Assembly (NCBI GenBank): GCA_046046245.1
Contig: JBJOKE010000040.1
Location: 18,576 to 82,575, forward strand
DNA from: UBA4615 sp046046245
GTDB taxonomy: Bacteria; Pseudomonadota; Gammaproteobacteria; Burkholderiales; Burkholderiaceae_E
DNA: 64,000 nucleotides
Reading direction: 5' to 3'
Part shown: piece by piece, positions 26,082 to 34,909 of the stretch
Numbering within the stretch: position 1 is the first letter of the stretch
Layout: each line of letters opens with the position of its first letter
Notes under the pieces: generated by a model
What the model saw: the letters and a program-made list of their open reading frames with translations, nothing else
What the model was told of the DNA's origin: nothing
Databases searched by the model: none
Program-made: the position numbers and the translations under genes

Positions 26082-26884
26082 CGGGGCAGCCCCAGGTCCT
26101 CGGCGATCGGCGGTGCCGGCCGGTGGAACTGCACCGGGCCGTCGCGCGAGCCGTGCAGGAACTGCGTGACGTAGGGATCGGACGAGGCGCGCAGTTCGTC
26201 GGGCGTGCCCGAGGCGACGATGCGGCCGTCGCCGAGCAGGTAGACCCGGTCGGCGATCGCGAAGGTCTCGGGCACGTCGTGGGTGACGACGATCGAGGTC
26301 GCGCCGAGGGCGTCGTTCAGCGCGCGGATCAGGTGCGCGATGGTGCCCAGCGAGATCGGGTCGAGGCCGGCGAAGGGCTCGTCGTACATCAGCAGCGGCG
26401 GATCGAGCGCGATCGCCCGGGCGAGCGCGACCCGGCGCGCCATGCCGCCGGAGATCTGCGAGGGCATCAGCGACGCGGCGCCTCGCAGTCCGACCGCATC
26501 GAGCTTCATCAGCACCAGGTCGCGGACCATCGGCTCGGACAGCGGCAGGTGCTCGCGCATCGGGAAGGCGACGTTCTCGAACACCGACAGGTCGGTGAAC
26601 AGCGCGCCGAACTGGAACAGCATCCCCATCCGGCGCCGCAGGCGGTAGAGGCCCTCGCGGTCGAGCGCGCCGACGTCCTGGCCGTCGAAGCGCACGCGGC
26701 CGGCGTCGGCCTTCAGCTGGCCGCCCAGCAGCCGCAGCAGCGTCGTCTTGCCGGAGCCCGAGCCGCCCATCAGCGCGACGACCTGCCCGCGCCCGACGCG
26801 CAGGCTCACGTCGCGCAGCAGCGGACGGCCGGCGTAGCCGAAATGCAGGGCATCGATCGAGACGAACGGATCGGGATCGGGCAC
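26078..26884 (-). CDS. mlaF: Lipid transport ATPase MlaF
   Basis: MlaF is the ATPase that powers MlaE. Walker A is GGSGSGKTT at 40-48, the signature is ISGGMARRVALARAI, Walker B is LLMYDEPFAGLDP, and the H-loop is VTHD. It has the MlaF-type C-terminal tail (SSDPYVTQFLHG) that contacts the partner subunit. The start is taken as GTG at 26884, with no obvious ribosome binding site, so the exact start is uncertain by a few codons. It is the first gene of the mla-his-tat array. Confidence 0.94.
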   Translation of the reverse strand: MPDPDPFVSIDALHFGYAGRPLLRDVSLRVGRGQVVALMGGSGSGKTTLLRLLGGQLKADAGRVRFDGQDVGALDREGLYRLRRRMGMLFQFGALFTDLSVFENVAFPMREHLPLSEPMVRDLVLMKLDAVGLRGAASLMPSQISGGMARRVALARAIALDPPLLMYDEPFAGLDPISLGTIAHLIRALNDALGATSIVVTHDVPETFAIADRVYLLGDGRIVASGTPDELRASSDPYVTQFLHGSRDGPVQFHRPAPPIAEDLGLPR

Positions 26885-26949
26885 GGTGGGGCCGCGGGAG
26901 GGGATCGGGCGGCGGGTCGACGAGGACGGCTGCGAGTGTAGCAAGACGG

Positions 26950-28965
26950 TCACGACCGGACCGGGGCGCCGGCACGCAGGAGCCGGGCTTCCGCCGCATC
27001 GACCTGCTCGACCGTCCCGCGCAGCACCAGCGTGTCGCCGGCCTGCAGCGCGAGGTCGTCGGGCCACTCGAGCCGACGCCGACCGCCCCGGACCAGCGCG
27101 CTGACCGTGCAGCCCTCCAGGGACAGGTCGGCGATCGGCTGGCCGACGGCGATCGCGTCGGCCGGCACGGTCACCGCGTGCAGCCGCAGGTGGTCGCTCT
27201 CGATCGTCTCGACCTCGCGGTCGTCGGCACCGTGGAAATGGCCGCGCAGCAGGCTGTAGCGGTCCTCGCGGATCGCACGGATCCGGCGCAGCACGCGCGC
27301 GAGCGGCGCGCCGTTGAGCGCCAGCGCGTGAGACGCGAGCATCAGGCTGCCCTCGACCACCTCCGGCACGACCTCGGTCGCACCGGCCTCGCGCAGCCGC
27401 TCGAGGTCGACGTCGGTGGCGGTCCGGACCACCACCGGCAGCTGCGGCGCCAGCGCGCGCACCTGGTGGAGCAGCCGGATCGCACCGGCGGTGTCGTCGT
27501 AGGTCACGACCAGCACCGAGGCGCGATGAACGCCCGCGGCCAGCAGGGTCTCTCGCCGGGTCGCGTCGCCGTAGACCACCGATTCGCCGGCCGACGCGGC
27601 CTCGCGGACCCGGTCGGGATCGAGGTCGAGCGCGACGAAGGGCACCTTCTCGGCCTCGAGCACGTGCGCGAGGCTCTGGCCGCTGCGGCCGTAGCCGCAG
27701 ATCAGGATGTGCCTGTCGCGCGAGAGGCTGCGCGCGGCGATGGTCTGCAGCTGCAGCGAGCGCTGCAGCCACTCCTGCTGCGACACCCGCAGCGCCAGCC
27801 AGTCGGCACGCCCGATCAGCCACGGGCTCGCGAGCATCGACAGCAGCATCGCCGCGAGCACGGGCTGCAGCGTGGCCGGCGCGATCAGCCCGGTGTCGGC
27901 CGCGAGCGCGAGCAGCACGAACGCGAACTCGCCGGCCTGCGCGAGCCACACGCCGGTGCGGATCGCGACCGGCGCCGAGTCGCCCATCGCGCGCGAGGCG
28001 GCGACCACGATGCCGAACTTCAGCAGGATCGGCAGCGTGCAGGCGGCGAGCACCACCGGCCACGAGTCCAGCACCACGCTCAGGTCGAGCTTCATGCCGA
28101 TCGTGATGAAGAACAGTCCGAGCAGGATGTCGCGGAACGGCTTGATGTCCTCCTCGACCTGGTAGCGGTACTCGGTCTCGGAGATCAGCATGCCGGCGAC
28201 GAACGCACCCAGCTCCATCGACAGGCCGGCCTGCTTGGTCAGCCATGCGAACAGCAGCGCCGCCAGCAGGATGTTCAGCGAGAACAGCTCGTGCGAGCGC
28301 TGCCGCGCGACGCGCAGGAACCAGTGGTGCATCACCGGCGGGCCGAAGCGCAGCAGCACGACCAGCAGCGCGGCGGCCTTCGCGAGCGCCCAGCCGATCG
28401 GCATCCACCAGTCCGCCTGCCCCCCGCCGAGGGCCGGGATCACGATCAGCAGCGGAATCAGCGCGAGGTCCTGGAACAGCAGCACCGCGAAGATCCGCCG
28501 GCCGTGCTCGGTCTCCAGCGCATGCCGTTCGGCGAGCAGCTTGCTCACCAGCGCGGTGGACGACATCGCGACCGCGCCGCCCAGAACGAGCGCGCCGCGC
28601 CAGTCGATGCCGCCGGGGAGCACCTGGCCGAGCCACGCCGCCGGCAGCACGACCGCGGCCAGCATCACCGCGCCGATCGTCGCGGCCACCTGCAGCGACC
28701 CCAGGCCGAACACGAAGCGCCGCATCGCCGACAGCTTCGCGAGGTTGAATTCCAGCCCGAGCGTGAACATCAGGAAGACCACGCCCAGCTCGGCGAGCGT
28801 GTGGACGGCCTCGCCGTTGGCCGCGAAGTTGCCGGCCCAGGGGCCCAGCACCACGCCGACCAGCAGGTAGGCGACCAGGGCCGGCATCCCCAGTGCCCGC
28901 AGCAGCAGCACGGCGACGATGCTCGCGGCCAGCAGCAGCAGGGTGATCTCGAGGGCCGTGAGCAT
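26950..28965 (-). CDS. KefB-type cation:proton antiporter with TrkA domains
   Basis: A 671-aa CPA2-family antiporter or glutathione-gated potassium channel. About twelve hydrophobic segments fill residues 1-385 (GMPALVAYLLVGVVLGPW; VFLMFTLGLEFN; LFQDLALIPLL). An RCK-N nucleotide-binding domain begins ILICGYGRSGQSLAHVLE near residue 415. A TrkA-C domain closes the protein. Substrate (K+ or Na+) is not certain. It is divergent from kdsD and may read into mlaF, which starts 65 bases after its stop. Confidence 0.9.
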   Translation of the reverse strand: MLTALEITLLLLAASIVAVLLLRALGMPALVAYLLVGVVLGPWAGNFAANGEAVHTLAELGVVFLMFTLGLEFNLAKLSAMRRFVFGLGSLQVAATIGAVMLAAVVLPAAWLGQVLPGGIDWRGALVLGGAVAMSSTALVSKLLAERHALETEHGRRIFAVLLFQDLALIPLLIVIPALGGGQADWWMPIGWALAKAAALLVVLLRFGPPVMHHWFLRVARQRSHELFSLNILLAALLFAWLTKQAGLSMELGAFVAGMLISETEYRYQVEEDIKPFRDILLGLFFITIGMKLDLSVVLDSWPVVLAACTLPILLKFGIVVAASRAMGDSAPVAIRTGVWLAQAGEFAFVLLALAADTGLIAPATLQPVLAAMLLSMLASPWLIGRADWLALRVSQQEWLQRSLQLQTIAARSLSRDRHILICGYGRSGQSLAHVLEAEKVPFVALDLDPDRVREAASAGESVVYGDATRRETLLAAGVHRASVLVVTYDDTAGAIRLLHQVRALAPQLPVVVRTATDVDLERLREAGATEVVPEVVEGSLMLASHALALNGAPLARVLRRIRAIREDRYSLLRGHFHGADDREVETIESDHLRLHAVTVPADAIAVGQPIADLSLEGCTVSALVRGGRRRLEWPDDLALQAGDTLVLRGTVEQVDAAEARLLRAGAPVRS

Positions 28966-29034
28966 CGGCGCGGAGGCGTCCTTCGGGCGGGTTTTCGCGG
29001 AGCGGGGCGGGGCGGGTCGGCCGGGCGGGGACGC

Positions 29035-29040
29035 TATACT
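29035..29040 (+). promoter_or_regulatory. Candidate -10 element of the kdsD operon
   Basis: TATACT ends six bases before the kdsD ATG at 29047. A transcript starting at the normal distance would begin at or next to the ATG. No good -35 hexamer is found in the 81-base gap, and no ribosome binding site lies before the ATG. Confidence 0.5.
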
Positions 29041-29046
29041 CGACCG

Positions 29047-30045
29047 ATGACCGCTCCGATTGTAGCCACGCCTGCCGCCGCGGACAGGCTCGTCGCGCGG
29101 GCGCGCGAGGTCCTGCGCATCGAGGCCGACGCGGTCGCGTCGCTCGTGCCGCGGATCGGCGAGGACTTCGTCGCGGCCTGCCGGCTGATGCTCGCATGCC
29201 GCGGCCGCATCGTCGTCAGCGGCATGGGCAAGTCGGGGCATGTCGCGCGCAAGCTCGCCGCCACCCTCGCCTCCACCGGCACGCCCGCGTTCTTCGTGCA
29301 CCCGGCCGAGGCCAGCCACGGCGATCTCGGCATGGTGACCCGCGACGACGTCTTCGTCGCGCTGTCGAACTCGGGCCGCACCGAGGAACTGCTCGCGATC
29401 GTCGTGCCGGTCAAGCGCCAGGGCGCGAGGCTGGTCGCGATCACCGGCGACGCCGGCTCGCCGCTCGCGCGCGAGGCCGACGTGCACCTGGATGCACGCG
29501 TCGACAAGGAGGCCTGCCCGCTGAACCTCGCGCCCACCGCGTCCACCACCGCGGCGCTCGCGCTCGGCGACGCGCTCGCGGTCGCGCTGCTCGACGCACG
29601 CGGCTTCGGAGAGGACGACTTCGCCCGCTCGCACCCCGGCGGCTCGCTCGGCCGCCGGCTGCTCACGCGCGTGTCCGACGTGATGCGTACCGGCGACGTG
29701 CTCCCTGCCGTCCCCGCGGGTTCGTCGCTGCCCGACGCGATCCTCGAGGTCACCCGCAAGCGGATGGGCATGACCGCGGTCCTCGGCGCAGACGGCCGCG
29801 TGGCCGGCATCTTCACCGACGGCGACCTGCGCCGGGTGCTCGAGCGCACGACCGACCTCGGCGCGCTGCGGGTCGACGACGTGATGACCCGCCGGCCGGC
29901 GGCCATCGGCGCCGACGCGCTCGCGGTCGAGGCGGTGCGCCTGATGGAGGAGCGCCGGATCGGCCAGCTGCTGGTCATCGACGCGGACGGCCGGATGGCC
30001 GGCGCGCTCACGCTGCACGACCTGCTGGTCGCGAAGGTCGTATGA
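29047..30045 (+). CDS. kdsD: Arabinose-5-phosphate isomerase
   Basis: KdsD converts ribulose 5-phosphate to arabinose 5-phosphate, the start of Kdo synthesis for LPS. The 332-aa protein has a SIS domain (SGMGKSGHVARK at 58-69; ALSNSGRTEELL near 103). Two CBS domains fill its C-terminal third, starting at DVMRTGDVLP. Length is normal. The stop overlaps the kdsC start (ATGA). Confidence 0.97.
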   Translation: MTAPIVATPAAADRLVARAREVLRIEADAVASLVPRIGEDFVAACRLMLACRGRIVVSGMGKSGHVARKLAATLASTGTPAFFVHPAEASHGDLGMVTRDDVFVALSNSGRTEELLAIVVPVKRQGARLVAITGDAGSPLAREADVHLDARVDKEACPLNLAPTASTTAALALGDALAVALLDARGFGEDDFARSHPGGSLGRRLLTRVSDVMRTGDVLPAVPAGSSLPDAILEVTRKRMGMTAVLGADGRVAGIFTDGDLRRVLERTTDLGALRVDDVMTRRPAAIGADALAVEAVRLMEERRIGQLLVIDADGRMAGALTLHDLLVAKVV

Positions 30046-30575
30046 GCACCGCCGACGCCCGGGCCGCGGCCGTGCGGCTGATGGCCTTCGACGTCGACGG
30101 CACGCTGACCGACGGCGGGATCCACATCGGCCCGGCCGGCGAGGCCTTCAAGCGCTTCTCGGTCCGCGACGGCCTGGGCCTGGTGCTGCTGCGCGAGGCC
30201 GGCATCCGCGTCGCGCTCGTGACCGGCCGCCGCTCCGAGATCGTCGCGCAGCGTGCGCGCGAGCTGCGGATCGAGACCGTGCTGCAGGGCGTGGCCGACA
30301 AGGCCGAGGCGATGCGCGCGCTCTGCGCGCAGGCCGGCCTCGAGCCCGCCCAGGCGGGCTTCATGGGCGACGACTGGCCCGACCTGCCGGCGATGCGCGC
30401 CGTGGGCTTCGCGGCCGCCGTACCCGATGCGGCGCCCGAGGTGAGGGCCGCCGCCCACTGGGTCGCGACCGTGCCCGCCGGCGGCGGTGCCGCACGCGAG
30501 CTGGCCGAGCACCTGCTGCGGGTGCAGGGGCGTCTCGACGCGATGGTCGGCCGCTTCGACGGCCGCGCGGCCTGA
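30042..30575 (+). CDS. kdsC: Kdo-8-phosphate phosphatase
   Basis: KdsC dephosphorylates Kdo 8-phosphate. The 177-aa HAD-family protein has the nucleophile motif FDVDGTLTDG with Asp17 and Asp19, the VTGRRS motif II and the metal-binding MGDDWPDLPAM. It lacks a cap domain, as expected for the family. It is coupled to kdsD by a four-base overlap. Confidence 0.97.
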   Translation: MSTADARAAAVRLMAFDVDGTLTDGGIHIGPAGEAFKRFSVRDGLGLVLLREAGIRVALVTGRRSEIVAQRARELRIETVLQGVADKAEAMRALCAQAGLEPAQAGFMGDDWPDLPAMRAVGFAAAVPDAAPEVRAAAHWVATVPAGGGAARELAEHLLRVQGRLDAMVGRFDGRAA

Positions 30576-30600
30576 TCCGCCGGCACCGGACGCGGCAGCG

Positions 30601-31251
30601 ATGAACGCCCGCTCGCTCGACCGGATGGCCGCGGCGGTGTCGCTGGCGCTGCTGGCGGGCCTCGGCCTGTTCACCTTCTACCTCGCGCAGGTCGCGGGCC
30701 CGTCCGACGGCGTCCGTGCGAGCGAACCGCCGCCCGACCGGCCCGACTACTTCGTCGAGCGGATGTCGCTGCTGACCATGAACGCCCAGGGCGAGCCCTC
30801 GTACCGCCTCGAGGCGCGCCAGCTGCAGCACTTCCCGGCCGACGACGTCGCCGAGTTCGAGGAACCGGTGATGGTGAGCCTCGACCCGTCGCGGCCACGG
30901 ATCACGCTGACGTCGAACCGCGGACGGCTGATCCAGGGCGGCGAGGAGGCCCGGCTGTCGGGCAACGTCGTGCTGACCCGCGCCGCGACCGACGGCTCGC
31001 CGCCGATGAAGGTCGAGACAGACTACGCGCAGGTCTTCCCGGACGAGGACATCGTCCGCACCGACCGGCCCGTCGAGGTGATCCAGGGCGGCCAGAGGCT
31101 GTCCGGCGTCGGCATGGAGCTGAACAATCGGACCCGGCAATTGCGGGTAGACTCGCGGGTCCGCGTCGTCGTCCCGCCGCCCGAGCGGCCGGCCGACGTC
31201 CCCGCCGGCCCGGCCTCCGCCGCGCCCGACGCCCCCGAACGACGCCGATGA
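30601..31251 (+). CDS. lptC: LPS export protein LptC
   Basis: LptC is the bitopic inner-membrane part of the Lpt bridge that takes LPS from LptBFG to LptA. The 216-aa protein has one N-terminal membrane helix (AAAVSLALLAGLGLFTFYLA). A beta-jellyroll follows, with DYFVERMSLLTMNAQGEPSYRLEARQLQHFP. A short Pro/Ala-rich tail is added. Codons near 31121-31153 (AAT, CAA, TTG, GTA) are unusual for this genome; a weak internal promoter there is possible. Confidence 0.93.
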   Translation: MNARSLDRMAAAVSLALLAGLGLFTFYLAQVAGPSDGVRASEPPPDRPDYFVERMSLLTMNAQGEPSYRLEARQLQHFPADDVAEFEEPVMVSLDPSRPRITLTSNRGRLIQGGEEARLSGNVVLTRAATDGSPPMKVETDYAQVFPDEDIVRTDRPVEVIQGGQRLSGVGMELNNRTRQLRVDSRVRVVVPPPERPADVPAGPASAAPDAPERRR

Positions 31252-31919
31252 CCCGCTGCCCCGGCCCGCTGCCCGCACGCCTGCTCGCGCCCTGTGTCGC
31301 GATCGTGGCCACGCTGCTGGCCGGCGGGGTGGCCGCCGAGCGTGCCGACCGGTACAAGGCCACGAACGTCGAGGCCGACCGGATGAACTACGACGACCTC
31401 AAGCAGGTCAACGTGTTCACCGGCTCGGTGGTGCTGACCAAGGGAACGATCACGCTTCGCGGCGACCGGCTGGTGCTGCAGCAGGATCCCGAGGGCTACC
31501 AGTACGCCACCTCCGCCGGCCGGCTCGCCACCTTCCGCCAGAAGCGCGACGGCCTCGACGAGTGGATCGAGGGCTGGGGCGAGGAGATCTTCTACGACGG
31601 CAGGACCGAGAAGGTCCGGCTGACCGGCCGGGCGAAGGTCCGCCGCCTCGAGGGCACGCGCATCGTCGACGAGATCGACGGCGCGGTCATCGTCTACGAC
31701 AGCCGCACCGAGCAGTACGAGGTGGAAGGCGGCGCGTCGAACGCGGCCTCGACCACTGGCGGGCGCGTGAAGGTCGTCATCCAGCCGCGACTCGGCGAGG
31801 GCGGCGCTGGCGCCGCGGGGTCGGGCCGGGCACCGGGCCCGGGAGGGGGCGCGTCCGGCCAGGGCGGCTCCGCCGCGGGCGGCGCGTCGGTCGCGCCGCG
31901 CCCCGCGGAGCCGCGCTGA
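31248..31919 (+). CDS. lptA: LPS periplasmic bridge protein LptA
   Basis: LptA polymerises in the periplasm to carry LPS to the outer membrane. The 223-aa protein has a signal peptide (to about residue 30, GGVAAE). An OstA/LptA domain follows (EADRMNYDDLKQVNVFTGSV; RGDRLVLQQDPEGYQYAT). The last ~40 residues are a low-complexity Gly/Ala-rich tail not needed by the fold. The start overlaps the lptC stop by four bases. Confidence 0.94.
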   Translation: MTRCPGPLPARLLAPCVAIVATLLAGGVAAERADRYKATNVEADRMNYDDLKQVNVFTGSVVLTKGTITLRGDRLVLQQDPEGYQYATSAGRLATFRQKRDGLDEWIEGWGEEIFYDGRTEKVRLTGRAKVRRLEGTRIVDEIDGAVIVYDSRTEQYEVEGGASNAASTTGGRVKVVIQPRLGEGGAGAAGSGRAPGPGGGASGQGGSAAGGASVAPRPAEPR

Positions 31920-32716
31920 TGGGGGTCGACGAGACGCCCGTCGCGGCGGCCGTCGCGGCCGGGACCGCGCCGGGCTCGAGCCGGCTGGTCGCCCGCAACC
32001 TGATGAAGGTCTACGGCAGCCGCACCGTCGTCAAGGACGTGTCGGTCGAGGTCAGCAGCGGCGAGGTGGTCGGCCTGCTCGGCCGCAACGGCGCCGGGAA
32101 GACGACCTGCTTCTACATGATCGCCGGCCTCGTCCCCACCGACGGCGGACGCATCGAGCTCGACGGCGAGGCGATCAACCGGCTGCCGATCCACAAGCGC
32201 GCGCGCCGCGGCCTGTCATACCTGCCCCAGGAGGCCTCGGTCTTCCGCAAGCTCACGGTCGAGGAGAACGTGCTCGCGGTGCTCGAGCTGCAGGTGGGCG
32301 AGGACGGCCGCCCGCTCGCGAAGGCCGAGATCCAGCGTCGCCTCGACGCGCTGCTCGACGAGCTGCAGATCTCCCACCTGCGCTCGAACCCGGCGCAGTC
32401 CCTGTCGGGCGGCGAGCGCCGCCGCGTCGAGATCGCCCGCGCGCTCGCGACCTCTCCGCGCTTCATCCTGCTCGACGAGCCGTTCGCCGGCGTCGACCCG
32501 ATCGCGGTGATCGAGATCCAGCGGATCGTCCGTTTCCTCAAGGAGCGCTCGATCGGCGTGCTGATCACGGACCACAACGTCCGGGAAACCCTCGGGATCT
32601 GTGACCGCGCCTACATCATCAATGATGGTATCGTTCTTGCTTTCGGGCGGCCCGACGAAGTGATCCAGGACGATCGCGTGCGCCAGGCCTACCTCGGCGC
32701 CGACTTCCGGATGTGA
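31919..32716 (+). CDS. lptB: LPS export ATPase LptB
   Basis: LptB powers LPS extraction by LptFG. The 265-aa ATPase has Walker A GRNGAGKT at 55-62, Q-loop YLPQEASVF, signature LSGGERRRVEIARAL, Walker B FILLDEPFAGVDP and H-loop TDHNVRET. About 20 extra residues precede the usual start, and a downstream start cannot be excluded. Codons 235-241 are atypical and overlap a sigma-54-like promoter. Confidence 0.96.
   Translation: MGVDETPVAAAVAAGTAPGSSRLVARNLMKVYGSRTVVKDVSVEVSSGEVVGLLGRNGAGKTTCFYMIAGLVPTDGGRIELDGEAINRLPIHKRARRGLSYLPQEASVFRKLTVEENVLAVLELQVGEDGRPLAKAEIQRRLDALLDELQISHLRSNPAQSLSGGERRRVEIARALATSPRFILLDEPFAGVDPIAVIEIQRIVRFLKERSIGVLITDHNVRETLGICDRAYIINDGIVLAFGRPDEVIQDDRVRQAYLGADFRM
32626..32641 (+). 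promoter_or_regulatory. Candidate sigma-54 (-24/-12) promoter before rpoN, inside lptB
   Basis: The sequence TGGTATC-GTTC-TTGCT matches the sigma-54 consensus TGGCACG-N4-TTGCW at the essential GG (32627-32628), the N10 spacing and GC (32639-32640). An inverted repeat CATCAT-CA-ATGATG (32614-32627) overlaps its upstream edge. Six of the seven lptB codons here end in T, unlike the GC-ending codons around them. The predicted start would lie near 32652, about 100 bases before rpoN. Confidence 0.5.
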
Positions 32717-32749
32717 CGGGTCCCGCCGGGCCGCCCGTCGGCCCCGTCG

Positions 32750-34276
32750 ATGAAACCGTCGCTCCAGCTCAGGCTCTCCCAGCAGCTCGCCCTCACGCCG
32801 CAGCTGCAGCAGTCGATCCGACTGCTGCAGCTGTCGACACTCGAGCTCAACCAGGAGCTCGAGCAGATCCTCGCCGAGAACCCGCTGCTCGAGCGGCTCG
32901 ACGATCCGCTCGCCGACTGCGCGCGGATCGCGCCGAACGGATCGCTCGACACCGCGCCGCCCGCGGCCGACCTCGACGGCGGCGCCGGTCCCGCGGCGGC
33001 CGACCGCGCCGAGCGGTCGGAGGGCGGCGACGGTACCGAGCGCGTCGAGCGTGCCGACGGCGGCCTCGACGGCGACGGCGAGGGCTTCGGCGACCACGGC
33101 TCGGACTGGGGCGGCGAGGGTCGCGGCAGCCGGACCGAGGACGGCGACGACGAGCGCGAGTTCCCGCAGGTCGCCTCGACCGGCGACCGGCTGCGCGACC
33201 ACCTGCTGCGCCAGCTCGCCGGCACCGGCGCCACGGTGCGCGACAGGGCGCTGGTGACGCTGCTGATCGACGAGCTCGACGGCGACGGCTACCTGCGCGC
33301 GAGCCTCGACGAGGTCATGGAGGCGCTGCCCGCCGAGCTGGAGATCGAGCCCGAGGAGCTGTCCGCGGCGCTGCGCCTGCTGCAGAGCTTCGATCCCCCC
33401 GGCGTCGGCGCGCGCTCGATTCCCGAGTGCCTGCTGCTGCAGCTCGCCGCGCTGCCGCCCGTCGCCCGACCGACGGAGGCGACGATGAAGCTCGCCGCTT
33501 CGATCGTCCACCAGCACCTCGAGCTGCTCGGCGCACGCGACTTCGCGCGCCTGAAGCGCGTGCTGCGCTGCGACGACGACGCGCTGCGCGCGGCGCAGCA
33601 GCTGATCCAGGGGCTGAATCCCCGCCCGGGGAGCGGCTTTGCGGGCGATCCACCGGCCTACGTCGTCCCGGACGTCATGGTGCGCCGCGGCAGGAATGGC
33701 TGGCAGGCGGTGCTCAACCCCGACGTCATGCCCCGCCTGAGGATCAACGACGTCTATGCGCAGATCCTCAAGCGCAACCGCGGCAGCACCGGCGGCAGCC
33801 TCTCGTCGCAGTTGCAGGAGGCGCGCTGGCTGGTGAAGAATGTCCAACAGCGATTCGACACCATCCAGCGGGTCGCCCAGGCCATCGTGGACCGGCAACG
33901 GGCCTTCTTCACCCACGGTGCCGTGGCCATGCGTCCGCTGGTGCTGCGCGAGATCGCCGACGCACTGGGCCTGCACGAATCGACCGTCTCTCGCGTGACC
34001 ACGCAGAAGCACATGCACACGCCGTTCGGCACGTTCGAGATGAAGTACTTCTTCGGGAGCCACGTGGCGACCGACACGGGCGGCGCCGCCTCCAGCACCG
34101 CCATCCGGGCCCTGATCAAGCAACTCGTCACCGCGGAGGATCCCAAGACCCCCCTATCCGACAGCCGTATCGCCGAACTGCTCGGCGAGCAGGGCATCGT
34201 CGTCGCCCGCCGCACGGTCGCCAAGTACCGCGAGGCGCTGCAGATCCCGCCGGTCGCCCAGCGCAAGGCGCTGTAG
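32750..34276 (+). CDS. rpoN: RNA polymerase sigma-54 factor
   Basis: RpoN directs transcription from -24/-12 promoters with enhancer-binding activators. In the 508-aa protein, region I (residues 1-48) is Gln/Leu-rich (LRLSQQLALTPQLQQSIRLL). Region II (about 60-140) is very acidic with Gly. The core-binding region follows, then the helix-turn-helix (LGLHESTVSRVTTQKH). The RpoN box ARRTVAKYRE is near the C-terminus. It is followed by hpf, ptsN, hprK and rapZ, as is common. Confidence 0.98.
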   Translation: MKPSLQLRLSQQLALTPQLQQSIRLLQLSTLELNQELEQILAENPLLERLDDPLADCARIAPNGSLDTAPPAADLDGGAGPAAADRAERSEGGDGTERVERADGGLDGDGEGFGDHGSDWGGEGRGSRTEDGDDEREFPQVASTGDRLRDHLLRQLAGTGATVRDRALVTLLIDELDGDGYLRASLDEVMEALPAELEIEPEELSAALRLLQSFDPPGVGARSIPECLLLQLAALPPVARPTEATMKLAASIVHQHLELLGARDFARLKRVLRCDDDALRAAQQLIQGLNPRPGSGFAGDPPAYVVPDVMVRRGRNGWQAVLNPDVMPRLRINDVYAQILKRNRGSTGGSLSSQLQEARWLVKNVQQRFDTIQRVAQAIVDRQRAFFTHGAVAMRPLVLREIADALGLHESTVSRVTTQKHMHTPFGTFEMKYFFGSHVATDTGGAASSTAIRALIKQLVTAEDPKTPLSDSRIAELLGEQGIVVARRTVAKYREALQIPPVAQRKAL

Positions 34277-34355
34277 CCCCGGTCGGCAGGATCTCCCGAC
34301 GACGGCGTGCCCGCTGCGCCGCCACCGCAACGTCGTGAGCCATACAGGAGCTTTC

Positions 34356-34676
34356 ATGAATCTCTCCATCAGCGGGCACCACCTCGAAGTCACCCCTGCG
34401 TTGCGCGAATACGTCACGGCGAAGCTCGATCGGATCCGACGGCATTTCGACCAGGTGATCGACGTCAGCGTGTTCCTGTCGGTGGACAAGCTGGTGCAGA
34501 AGGCGGAGGTCTCGCTGCACGTCCGCGGCAAGGACCTGTTCGCCGAGGCCAGCGACGCCGACCTGTACGCGGCCATCGACGCGCTCGTCGACAAGCTCGA
34601 CCGCCAGGTCCTGAAGTACAAGGACAAGCGCGCGGCTCACGCGCACGAGGCGATCAAGCACCAGCTCGAGACCTGA
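34356..34676 (+). CDS. hpf: Ribosome hibernation promoting factor, short form
   Basis: HPF binds the 30S decoding site and promotes 100S dimers in stationary phase. The 106-aa protein is the short form (MNLSISGHHLEVTPALREYV at the start), with KLDRIRRHF and ASDADLYAAIDALVDKLDRQ. No C-terminal dimerisation domain is present. AGGAG five bases before the ATG at 34356 sets this start. Confidence 0.95.
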   Translation: MNLSISGHHLEVTPALREYVTAKLDRIRRHFDQVIDVSVFLSVDKLVQKAEVSLHVRGKDLFAEASDADLYAAIDALVDKLDRQVLKYKDKRAAHAHEAIKHQLET

Positions 34677-34827
34677 GCCTGCGTCCAGGACAGCCGGGGC
34701 GCCCTGCCCCGGCCGGCGGATGCCCGGCATGTGCCGGACCGGGTGTCCGACCGCCGCGCTTCGGAATTCCTGGAGTCGGCTTCCCGCAACGCAAAATCGT
34801 TCTCGGTCGCAGGCCGCCCGCCGTGGC

Positions 34828-34833
34828 TATAAT
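34828..34833 (+). promoter_or_regulatory. Candidate -10 element of ptsN
   Basis: TATAAT, the full consensus -10, lies in the 233-base gap between hpf and ptsN, an unusual sequence in this GC-rich DNA. The spacing to a -35 is not ideal; TTCTCG at 34800-34805 is too far. The leader to the ptsN ATG would be about 70 bases. Confidence 0.55.
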
Positions 34834-34909
34834 CGGCCGCGACTACGGGTCGGGCCCGGGTCCTGCAGGTCTATTGCATCGCAACAACCGGCCGCTCGCG
34901 GCACCCGAG

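Noticed and set aside
26078..29197. A long minus-strand frame covering mlaF and kefB
   Set aside because: Only the part from 26884 to 26078 is mlaF. The rest is out of frame with kefB and has no motif.
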